This document shows, in pieces, positions 18,957 to 27,100 of a stretch of DNA of 64,000 nt. Origin of the DNA: Chryseobacterium sp. 39-10 (GTDB taxonomy: Bacteria; Bacteroidota; Bacteroidia; Flavobacteriales; Weeksellaceae); the NCBI GenBank assembly GCA_001898255.1, contig MKTK01000021.1, positions 9,627 through 73,626 of the forward strand, written 5' to 3'. The notes under the pieces were generated by a model. That model was not told where the DNA came from. It was given only the letters and a program-made list of their open reading frames with translations, and did no database searches. Position 1 is the first letter of the stretch. Every line of letters starts with the position of its first letter. The position numbers and the translations under genes are program-made.

Positions 18957-20884
18957 ACTTCATAAATAGAATTGTTGCTTTTAAACTCAGGCACAATATT
19001 CTTCAGCAACTGTACCACCTCTACTTTTTCTCGGCGTAATGCCGCTTTGGTAATCATTAACGATAATTGATCGATTTCGGCAAAACTCATGGTCGGATCT
19101 TTAGAGACCATAATCTTCTCATTGTGAGTGGCCAGTGTTTTCGCATCGTCACTTAGCAGTTCCTCGTATAGTTTCTCGCCCGGTCTTAATCCGGTGTAAA
19201 TAATTTTAATGTCGTTGTTGGGTTCAAAACCAGACAGTTTAATCATCCGGGTGGCCAAATCCAAAATTTTCACCGGCTTACCCATATCAAAAACAAAAAT
19301 CTCGCCACCTTGTCCCATTGTACCGGCTTGCAGTACGAGATCGCAGGCCTCAGGAATGGTCATAAAATAGCGCACAATATCTGGATGCGTAATGGTGACC
19401 GGACCTCCGGCCTCGATTTGTTTCTTAAAGTGAGGAATAACAGAACCATTCGATCCTAAAACGTTGCCAAAACGGGTCGTAATAAATTTGGTGGTGTTGC
19501 CCGCCGTATTTTGCAATGCCTGCACAAAAAGCTCAGCCGCTCTCTTTGAGGCACCCATTACGTTGGTTGGGTTCACCGCTTTATCTGTGGAAATCATGAC
19601 GAATCGATTCACCTTATATTTGCTCGCCAGCGTTGAAAGATTCTTGCTTCCTAAAATATTAACTAAAATGGCTTCATGCGGATTTTCTTCCACTAAAGGA
19701 ACGTGTTTGTATGCCGCAGCGTGATAGACCATTGAAAAATTGTACTTCTGAAAGAGTGGTTCAATACGGTGACGGTTGGAAATGTCTGCAAGCACAAATT
19801 TGAAATGGATGTTTGGAAACTTCTCCCTCATTTCCAGTTCAATTTCATACAATGGTGTCTCCGCTTGGTCCACAATAACGACAACACTGGGCTCGAACTG
19901 TGCAACTTGACGCACAATTTCGCTTCCAATAGACCCCGCACCACCGGTGATGAGTACCGATTTATCGTGATGCCGCCGCTTTACTTCCTCATTTTCAATA
20001 TGAATGGGCTTTCTGTTCAGCAAATCCTCGATCTGAAGATTTCGAATACTCATCCCATAATCATTCTGTCTCAACTTTTGAACTGACGGTGCCTTAAAAA
20101 CCTGAAAACCTTTCTCAAGAAACAAAGATACCCAACTGTCCATTTCTTCTTTCGACATCATTTCTTTGTTAATTAAGATACCATCCAGCGCAAGGTCTTC
20201 TTTGGTATTATCTTCAATCTTTTCTCTATTGAAAATAGGTTTACCCAATAAATGGGCTCTCTTGGAATCGTGCCTTTGAGTGAGAAAACCAGAAACATGG
20301 TAGGGCAAATTGGGGTTGTCAAGAATCGCTCTTGCCACAGCAATCGACTGCTCATCAATACCCAGCACCAAAATCCTCTTCTTCAGCGTGCTGCGTCTAA
20401 ACTCGCGGGCAATATGAAAAAATTCTTTCACAAAAAGCCGAAACATAAACAGAAGCATAAACGAGGTCGCAAAAAATATTGCCAAAAAGGGAATCGACAT
20501 ATTGATCATTCGAAAACCCTCTACTACTCGGACGCCAAAACTGATGACCCCTACCGATATGGTGGTACAAAGTGTTGCCAAAAAAAGCTTGAAAAGATCA
20601 ATGAATGTAGAATGCCTTATGATCCCTGAATAGGTTCGAAATGCCACCATAAAGAGGATGCTGACGGCCATCATTATACCGTACATTACTTTATTATTGT
20701 AAAAAACGGTGGTGGTTTTAAAGCTCAGTTTCTCTATCAGGTAACAGGAAATGGTAATGGCGAGGAAAATAAAAAAAACATCAATCAGCAGGATCACCCA
20801 GCGCGGCAAATACCGAATGTCGGACAAGTTCATCATGTTATCTCCGCCGTATATTTTTTTTCTTAGGTTTTGCTGCAAGCTCAT
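18944..20884 (-). CDS. pglF: Membrane-bound UDP-GlcNAc 4,6-dehydratase (PglF/CapD/WbpM family)
   Basis: Likely converts UDP-GlcNAc to the 4-keto-6-deoxy sugar that PglE aminates. The 646-residue protein has four N-terminal membrane helices within about 28-150 and a first nucleotide-binding domain (ILVLGIDEQS, 171-180). A catalytic SDR domain has TGGAGSIGSE (313-322). STDKAVNPTNVMGASK (432-447) shows Met443 in place of the usual SDR tyrosine, a hallmark of this family. The start could also be one of the ATGs at codons 17-18. A hairpin, CGTTTG-TTTT-CAAACG (20898-20913), lies just before the start. TACTTTCG further upstream is a weak promoter candidate. Confidence 0.9.
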   Translation of the reverse strand: MSLQQNLRKKIYGGDNMMNLSDIRYLPRWVILLIDVFFIFLAITISCYLIEKLSFKTTTVFYNNKVMYGIMMAVSILFMVAFRTYSGIIRHSTFIDLFKLFLATLCTTISVGVISFGVRVVEGFRMINMSIPFLAIFFATSFMLLFMFRLFVKEFFHIAREFRRSTLKKRILVLGIDEQSIAVARAILDNPNLPYHVSGFLTQRHDSKRAHLLGKPIFNREKIEDNTKEDLALDGILINKEMMSKEEMDSWVSLFLEKGFQVFKAPSVQKLRQNDYGMSIRNLQIEDLLNRKPIHIENEEVKRRHHDKSVLITGGAGSIGSEIVRQVAQFEPSVVVIVDQAETPLYEIELEMREKFPNIHFKFVLADISNRHRIEPLFQKYNFSMVYHAAAYKHVPLVEENPHEAILVNILGSKNLSTLASKYKVNRFVMISTDKAVNPTNVMGASKRAAELFVQALQNTAGNTTKFITTRFGNVLGSNGSVIPHFKKQIEAGGPVTITHPDIVRYFMTIPEACDLVLQAGTMGQGGEIFVFDMGKPVKILDLATRMIKLSGFEPNNDIKIIYTGLRPGEKLYEELLSDDAKTLATHNEKIMVSKDPTMSFAEIDQLSLMITKAALRREKVEVVQLLKNIVPEFKSNNSIYEVLDK

Positions 20885-20958
20885 GTCAACAAATTATCGT
20901 TTGTTTTCAAACGTTGAATAGGGTCACGAAAGTACAAATTTTTATTGGAAAAAATAAG

Positions 20959-22092
20959 TTATTCCGAAATAATTATTTCATGAAGTGCTTCCTCGATTCT
21001 AAAAAAATCGTCCGTTGTAAGGTTGGAACCCGACGGAAGGCAGAGCCCTTTATCAAAAAGAGAGGAAGCCAAATGAGACCCAAAATAAAGGGCATCCTTA
21101 AACACGGGCTGAAGATGCATGGGCTTCCACAGTGGGCGGGTTTCGATATTGTTTTTAAGAAACCTTTTGCGAATCTCTTCCTTAGTCCAGCGGCTTTTTT
21201 CATCCACTGTAATGGTGCTTAGCCAGTGATTCGAAAAATAATCGTCATTAGGTTCCGAATGTACGTGAAGTGCACTGCCTTTCAGTAATTCTTTATAAAA
21301 CAAATGGTTTTCGCGTCGCTTCTCAATTCGGTCTTGCAACACCTCCATCTGTCCTCGGCCAATACCTGCACAAATATTGCTCATGCGATAATTGTAACCA
21401 ATGGTAGTATGTTCGTAATGGGGCGCATCGTCCTTCGCCTGGGTGGAAAGAAATACTGCTTTCTTCTTAAACTCAGGGTCTTTCAGAATAAGAGCTCCTC
21501 CTCCAGAGGTCGTGATGATTTTATTTCCATTAAAACTAAACACGCCAATATCACCAAAAGTCCCACACTTCTGACCTTTGTAGCTACTGCCCACCGCTTC
21601 GGCGCTATCTTCGATTACCGGGATGTCATATTGTTCAGAGAGTGCTTTAATCTTATCCGGCTGATAAGGCATGCCATAAAGCGAAACTGCCACTATGGCC
21701 TTCGGTTTTTTACCTTTAGAAATACTATATTTAATGGCATCTTCCACTGCATTGGGGCAGAGGTTCCACGTATCAGGTTCGCTGTCCACAAAAATCGGGA
21801 TACCTCCCGTATAGATAATCGGATTGGCAGATGCTGAAAAAGTGAGCGACTGGCAAATCACATAATCGCCCGGCTGAACCCCAAGCATAATCAGTGCCAA
21901 ATGAATTGCGGCGGTACCCGAACTCAGCACTGCCACATAAACTTCCTCATTCAGAAACTGCTCCAAATCCTGTTCCAGTCCGTTCACGTTGGGACCCAAC
22001 GGAGCGATCCAGTTTTCATCAAAGGCATCCTGAATATATTTCATCTCCGCACCTCCCATGTGCGGCGACGAAATCCAGATTTTCTTATTCAT
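20959..22092 (-). CDS. pglE: UDP-4-amino-sugar aminotransferase (bacillosamine pathway)
   Basis: PLP enzyme of 377 residues that should aminate UDP-4-keto-6-deoxy-GlcNAc. SSGTAAIHLAL (58-68) is the PLP-phosphate loop. Asp162 in VIEDSAEAVGS contacts the pyridine nitrogen, and Lys191 in FSFNGNKIITTSGGG is the Schiff-base lysine. The opening ISSPHMGGAEMKYIQDAF is typical of PglE. It sits between the acetyltransferase PglD and the dehydratase PglF, so the product is very probably UDP-4-amino-sugar for UDP-di-N-acetylbacillosamine. It differs clearly from the second aminotransferase at 1892-3109. Confidence 0.93.
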   Translation of the reverse strand: MNKKIWISSPHMGGAEMKYIQDAFDENWIAPLGPNVNGLEQDLEQFLNEEVYVAVLSSGTAAIHLALIMLGVQPGDYVICQSLTFSASANPIIYTGGIPIFVDSEPDTWNLCPNAVEDAIKYSISKGKKPKAIVAVSLYGMPYQPDKIKALSEQYDIPVIEDSAEAVGSSYKGQKCGTFGDIGVFSFNGNKIITTSGGGALILKDPEFKKKAVFLSTQAKDDAPHYEHTTIGYNYRMSNICAGIGRGQMEVLQDRIEKRRENHLFYKELLKGSALHVHSEPNDDYFSNHWLSTITVDEKSRWTKEEIRKRFLKNNIETRPLWKPMHLQPVFKDALYFGSHLASSLFDKGLCLPSGSNLTTDDFFRIEEALHEIIISE

Positions 22093-22099
22093 TTTAATT

Positions 22100-22702
22100 T
22101 TATTCTCTTATTTTAATAACCCTTCCGGGATTTCCTACAACAACAGCGTGGTCTGGAACATCTTTCAGCACCACGGCACCGGCGCCAATTAATGCGTGTT
22201 CACCGATGGTTACGCCTTGGATAATATTGGCCCCAATTCCCACATGCGCCCCTTTCTTCACGCGGATATTTCCGGCAAGCGAGGCCTTTGGCGAAATATG
22301 CACAAAATCTTCAATAATGCAGTCGTGCTCTATCGTTGATGCAGTGTTGATGATGCAATGGTTGCCAATTTTCACATCTGCATTTACACAAGCTTGCGGC
22401 ATAATAACTGTTCCTTCGCCCACTTCCGAAAACCGTGATACATGAGCACTGGAGTGGTGCACACTCTCGAAGGTACACCAATCTTTTATCTGCTGATAAA
22501 TTCTCTCACGAATGGTGTTATCTCCAATGGCAATAATTACTTTCTTGCCCTCAATCAATGCTCTGCTCGGTTTAAAAATTTTGAGGTGGTGCGGGAAATC
22601 GTCGTGCGGTTGGTCGTCTACAAGATACTCCAACAGTTGGTCATTCGAAAGGATTAGATCATAAACAACCTTGGCCTGCCCTCTTGCGCCGTATAGAATC
22701 AT
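22100..22702 (-). CDS. pglD: UDP-4-amino-sugar N-acetyltransferase (left-handed beta-helix)
   Basis: A 200-residue PglD-type acetyltransferase that acetylates the 4-amino group to give UDP-di-N-acetylbacillosamine. The N-terminal Rossmann-like domain binds the UDP-sugar (MILYGARGQAKVVYDLI). Hexapeptide repeats run from about 88 to 195, with the catalytic His126 in STIEHDC. The C-terminal stretch reads IGAGAVVLKDVPDHAVVVG. It overlaps pglC in an ATGA arrangement and precedes pglE by 7 nt. Confidence 0.93.
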   Translation of the reverse strand: MILYGARGQAKVVYDLILSNDQLLEYLVDDQPHDDFPHHLKIFKPSRALIEGKKVIIAIGDNTIRERIYQQIKDWCTFESVHHSSAHVSRFSEVGEGTVIMPQACVNADVKIGNHCIINTASTIEHDCIIEDFVHISPKASLAGNIRVKKGAHVGIGANIIQGVTIGEHALIGAGAVVLKDVPDHAVVVGNPGRVIKIRE

Positions 22703-23352
22703 GCAGCATTTCCTTTAAAAGCCTCCATTGTCATATAGTTATTGGCATTTACTCCGTGTCTTTTCACTATTTTCTCCAGCGTAGTAAATATAATCCGCAA
22801 ATCGAGCTGAAGCGAAATCCGGGAAACGTACTCAACATCGTAGCGAAACTTTTCGTCCCAAGACAGCGCATTTCTTCCATTCACCTGCGCCCACCCTGTA
22901 ATACCGGGTTTCACGAGATGCCTTTGCTTTTGGAAATCGTTGTACAAAGGCAGATACTCCGGCAGCAACGGGCGCGGACCCACCAAACTCATATCACCTT
23001 TCAACACATTGATGAGTTGCGGAATTTCATCCAGCGATGTTTTTCTTACGGCTTTACCAATCAGGGTGAGCCGACGATAATCCGGCAGCAGTTGGCCCTC
23101 AGCATCTTTTTTGTTGGTCATCGTCTTGAACTTGATAATCCTAAAGATTTTACCATTTTTCCCGGGTCTCTCCTGTATAAAAAAAGGATGGCCACTATTG
23201 GCAATGGTTAAAGTTAACAAAATCATTAAAAAAATCGGACTCAGCAGCACCAGCGCAACGAGGGCGAATAAAAAGTCGAACCCGGGCTTCACCACATTTT
23301 CATAAACGGTTGATAATGACCCTTGTCGTACTTCCAGATGAGCTACATCCAT
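22699..23352 (-). CDS. pglC: Initiating phosphoglycosyl transferase (PglC-like)
   Basis: Loads a sugar-1-phosphate, probably di-N-acetylbacillosamine, onto undecaprenyl phosphate. I start at the ATG at 23350-23352 (MDVAHLEVRQG), giving 217 residues. The frame stays open upstream to 23493, but that extension overlaps the preceding gene and reads as unstructured. A single membrane segment spans about 25-50. KFKTM (74-78), the Asp108-Glu109 dyad in SLDEIPQL, VGPRPLLPEYLPLY and GITGWAQVNGRN are all standard. It is the second enzyme of this class in the locus. The pathway order pglC-D-E-F fits a complete bacillosamine module. Confidence 0.92.
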   Translation of the reverse strand: MDVAHLEVRQGSLSTVYENVVKPGFDFLFALVALVLLSPIFLMILLTLTIANSGHPFFIQERPGKNGKIFRIIKFKTMTNKKDAEGQLLPDYRRLTLIGKAVRKTSLDEIPQLINVLKGDMSLVGPRPLLPEYLPLYNDFQKQRHLVKPGITGWAQVNGRNALSWDEKFRYDVEYVSRISLQLDLRIIFTTLEKIVKRHGVNANNYMTMEAFKGNAA

Positions 23353-23375
23353 TACAAAATATTTAGGTTTAAACT

Positions 23376-23753
23376 TTATTTCAGTGCCGATTTGCGGCGG
23401 TAAGTGACATACACCATAATTCCTGTCGCGGCAAGCAGGAGGAAAGGAAGGTGTTGGTTGATGGGAATCGGATCTGCAGGGTTTGGTGGGCATTCATCAT
23501 CATCTTCACTATCCGGAATACCGTTACAGTTACAATCGGGTTCACCATCAACAGTACACCCCGAAGCAGTAGAAGAGGCCTCCCCAACGAAGCCAGTATC
23601 TTGCTTAATGCCATTAGACTTTGGATCATTATATTGATCATGAGAGGAGGTAGCATTCATCTCATGCTCATTCTCAGCAGAAAACACATTTTTCGTCTGC
23701 GAAAACATGCTGATCGACAAAAATAAGACTACAACGGCAAAAAATTCTCGCAT
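23376..23753 (-). CDS. Small secreted protein with Cys/Asp motif and C-terminal membrane anchor
   Basis: A 125-residue protein of unknown function at the head of the polysaccharide operon. It has a signal peptide (1-19, ending MFSQ), a polar Ser/Asn-rich spacer, then a compact acidic cysteine motif (Cys66, 74, 76, 88; DCNCNGIPDSEDDDEC). That motif resembles a thrombospondin type 3 calcium-binding repeat. After a Pro-rich linker comes PIPINQHLPFLLLAATGIM, a hydrophobic helix followed by YRRKSALK. This three-part tail (short motif, helix, basic end) resembles protein-sorting signals such as the PID-CTERM type of Flavobacteriia, which are linked to exosortase-like enzymes and polysaccharide genes. 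No exosortase gene is visible in the window. The sorting role is inference. Confidence 0.7.
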   Translation of the reverse strand: MREFFAVVVLFLSISMFSQTKNVFSAENEHEMNATSSHDQYNDPKSNGIKQDTGFVGEASSTASGCTVDGEPDCNCNGIPDSEDDDECPPNPADPIPINQHLPFLLLAATGIMVYVTYRRKSALK

Positions 23754-23781
23754 CCTTTTTTCCTTTTTTTCTAATTAATTG

Positions 23782-23811
23782 CAAATGTATAATAATTATT
23801 TTAAAAACGAA
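23782..23811 (-). promoter_or_regulatory. Main promoter of the polysaccharide operon
   Basis: On the minus strand TACATTTG (23782-23789) matches TAnnTTTG, with TTCG (23808-23811), one base from TTTG, 18 nt upstream. The predicted start lies about 20 nt before the ATG at 23753. It would drive the small secreted protein, pglC, pglD, pglE and possibly more. Confidence 0.5.
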
Positions 23812-24001
23812 TATCTTTAATTTCAATTAATATAATACATGCCTAAATTGCATTGCCAAAAATATATATCATGGTTTCTGAAGTTTACTTTGTCCGCGAA
23901 ATTGCGGTCAGTAGTTTTTATTCGCATTTCACTTATAGTGTATTAATATTAAATAAAAGGAGACTAAATAGTTAAAAATCAAAAGAACAACATAAATTGT
24001 G

Positions 24002-24090
24002 TTAGCAAAGCAGAGAAGTGGTATCCTCACAAAACCCCACCTGGCTTGGGGATTTTGTGTGAACCTTCCTACCACTGCAATCTTTTGTAA
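24002..24090. ncRNA. Rod-like structured element, possible non-coding RNA
   Basis: Three nested stems share one axis. TTAGCAAAG (24002-24010) pairs imperfectly with CTTTTGTAA (24082-24090). AGTGGTA (24017-24023) pairs perfectly with TACCACT (24070-24076). CACAAAACCCC (24028-24038) pairs with GGGG-A-TTTTGTG (24048-24059) around a 9-nt loop. Unpaired bulges separate them. A long rod with internal loops recalls 6S-type RNAs, for which a Flavobacteria form is known in Rfam, but I cannot test the match. It lacks a U-tract, so it does not look like a plain terminator. The strand is uncertain. Confidence 0.4.
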
Positions 24091-24122
24091 AGACCCCTCA
24101 ATATCTAAAATTGTGAACCAAT

Positions 24123-24150
24123 AAAAACCCCAAAATGAATGGGGTTTTCT
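24123..24150 (-). terminator. Rho-independent terminator after the first giant T9SS protein
   Basis: AAAACCCC (24124-24131) and GGGGTTTT (24141-24148) form an 8-bp stem with a 9-nt loop, 20 nt past the stop at 24168. The A/T flanks make it usable in both directions. Confidence 0.65.
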
Positions 24151-24167
24151 TAGTCGACTTGATATTA

Positions 24168-27100
24168 CTATCTTCTTATTTTCTTGCTTAGTATTTCACC
24201 ATCGGTCATTTTAACTTTTATCACATACATTCCGTCAACAAGTCGGTTTGCGCTGAAACGGAATTCTTTACTTTGAATTCGATTTTGTGTCAGGATCATT
24301 CGGCCGCTTGCGTCATAGATTTCTACTGCATCAATAATTTTCGCTGATGATTTTACCACAAAATCTCCAGCATCGCTGTACACATTAACTGCGCCGTTAC
24401 CTTGGCTATCTGCGGTAGCAAGAATCACCTGTGGCTTATAAACGACCTCGAACCGATTGGTAAATTCCCCAGCGTTGCTCGTAAAACTGTATGGCCCCTG
24501 TGCCAGATCTGTTAAGATGCCTAACACTTTATCTTTTAAATAAATAGACTGTCCATTTGCAAAAACACCTTCCAAATCGACGGCCTCAATTTTATACGTG
24601 CCAGCAACAAAATGTCTTAAACCAAGGGTGATAACATCATCGTTATTAAATGCAGCTCTACCATTAATAACCACCTTGGCATCATCGGCATAACTGAACA
24701 AAGCATCTGAAGCTTGCGAGTTTGGAATTCGAGTATCTTCCCTTCCGAAACCATAATTGCCCGCCGCAAAGTATGCGATACCATTTTGAATCGTAAACCC
24801 ATCATCTTTAACCAACTGCAGCCGGTAACGATCTTTGGTTGATTGCTTACCATAGAATACCGTGCCGGTATAGCTGGTTTTACGTTGCGTATTACTAAAA
24901 TTCAATTTTGCTCCAGAACCCAATGCACGAACCATAAAGGCCTGGCTTACTTTAATAACCCTATTAGGGACTTTTGTTCCAGCAGGATACGGATTCCCGT
25001 GTTCATCTAATCCACCTCTTCCAGGTGCGGCGGTTCCATAACCATCTGTATCCGTTAATGCATTAAAGAGTGCATAGCTGTATCCCTGATAAGAACCTCC
25101 CATCTGCACATAAATATGATTAACTGTATTGTCCCAGAACCTAAAAGTAGGATCGATTAAAGATTGCGTGGAGTTGGCATATAATTCAATAATATCCACA
25201 TTGGAAGGGTAAGGATTCCCTACAACATTATATCCTTTGCTGGGTGCTGACCAATCTAAATCCACGGTGATATTACCGTTATTAGGAATACCCCTGTACT
25301 CAGCTTCATTATTGGTGAGCCCAGCTTCTGCTGTGTAACTCTTAGGTTCTTTCACCGCAAAGCCCTTACCCTTTATCTGATAATCTCCCGCTACCGCATT
25401 TACAAATGAATTGTTAGCTTCGTTAAGCTTTGTAACAAATGCCACGTTGCCAGCACCGCCAAATATCTCATTCATATTCTGCCCCGCAACTGGTGAAGAA
25501 AGAAAATTGTACTCCTTGCGTGTGCCATTGGCAGCAGGCGTAGTGAGGGCATGCAAACGACGAACTGCGATACTTGTAGAATTAATGTTGGGATCAGGGT
25601 TAATTTGCACCAGATTGGCATCTGATTTTACAATAATACCTCTTGGTGCACCTGTATTCACAATGGTATCGGTTACCGTGAGGGAGCCATTAGCGTTTAT
25701 TGTAAGTTGACCTGTCGCACCTGATGCTGTTTCAATTTTTATATTCTTCGCAAGCGCATGCGCATTTGTATTAATGGTTACAGGCGTTTTAACAACAACA
25801 CATTTATTTGCAGTAGAAGCCCCATTCCCGTTTGGTAACCAATTATTGGTAAACCAATCGGTTGCAGTAGTATTCCAAATTTTTGTATTGTTAACAATAG
25901 TAAAAGAACCCATTGCATTGCATGAGTTTGTCAAACTTGCTGTAGCGGTAACATTCCAGCTGGCATAGGTTTCAATCTGTGATTCTGTGGGTTTGAAATA
26001 TACGGTAGAAATGGGAGTCCCCGAGGTATAAGGGTTTGTTCCTGCCGCATCTGTATAAACTCCAATTGGATTAGAAGGCGTCCATACAAAAGAAGGCTGT
26101 AAAGGTTTTTCACCAAAGAGCTCGATGTCATCAACTGCAACACCATCAGGTAAAAACCCAGTACCTGCCCAAGAATAATGGCGAATTCTAAATTTTAAAT
26201 TTGCTTGTCCAATGAATGCAGATAAATCATACGTTAGTGTTTTAAAATTACTACCTAATCCCTGATTGGTTATGAGTTTGACAATTTGATTATTATATGT
26301 AGTTCCACCATTTGTAGATACTTCAATTACTACATATTCTTCCTGAGAAGTTGGTGTAGTCGGATTATAATTATCCTGCCAATATCTTGAGTAGAACATT
26401 CTAAGTTTAAGCGTCAAATTATCTAAACCTATAGTAGACACACTATTGGTTAAAGCAATCGCACTTTGTACTGGAGAAGAAGGAGCAGGATTGGAATCTG
26501 ATGTTGCTAAAACGAACTTATTTGCTCCAAATCCTGATGAAATCGCAGGAAACCACACATTACCAGCAGGTGGAAAAACACTGACTCTATTTTGAAATTT
26601 TGTATTATTTTTTACGGCCGTAGTATTACTATCCATAGCACTCGTCTGAACAAGCGTAAATACTCCTAAAGCTCCACCTTCGAAGTTTTCATTCACTAAA
26701 TGAACAATTTCTTTACTTCCAGTAGCAGAAACCGCAATCACAGTAGTACCTCCACATATTTCCATAGTGGAAGGCGTAAAGCTGATCTCAGGGGTTGGTT
26801 TTATTTCTGCTTTTACGGCTGTGCGGAATGTAGATTCACAATTCCCATTATAAGCAGTAACATAAAATGTTGTAGTTGCAGATAACGGATTTGTAAGGAA
26901 TGTTGTCGACATGCCAGATCCATCGGGGTAAGTGGTTGCTACTAAATTTCCTCCAACTACTGCATCATACCATCGAAATTCTGTAACCGAAGTAGTAGAA
27001 GAAGCAGAAAGTGTAACCTGTCTACCTCCAGTTACACCACATTCACTAGCCGAAGTTACTGTAGCAATTTTTGATATACAATTAGCTACTACCTTTATCA

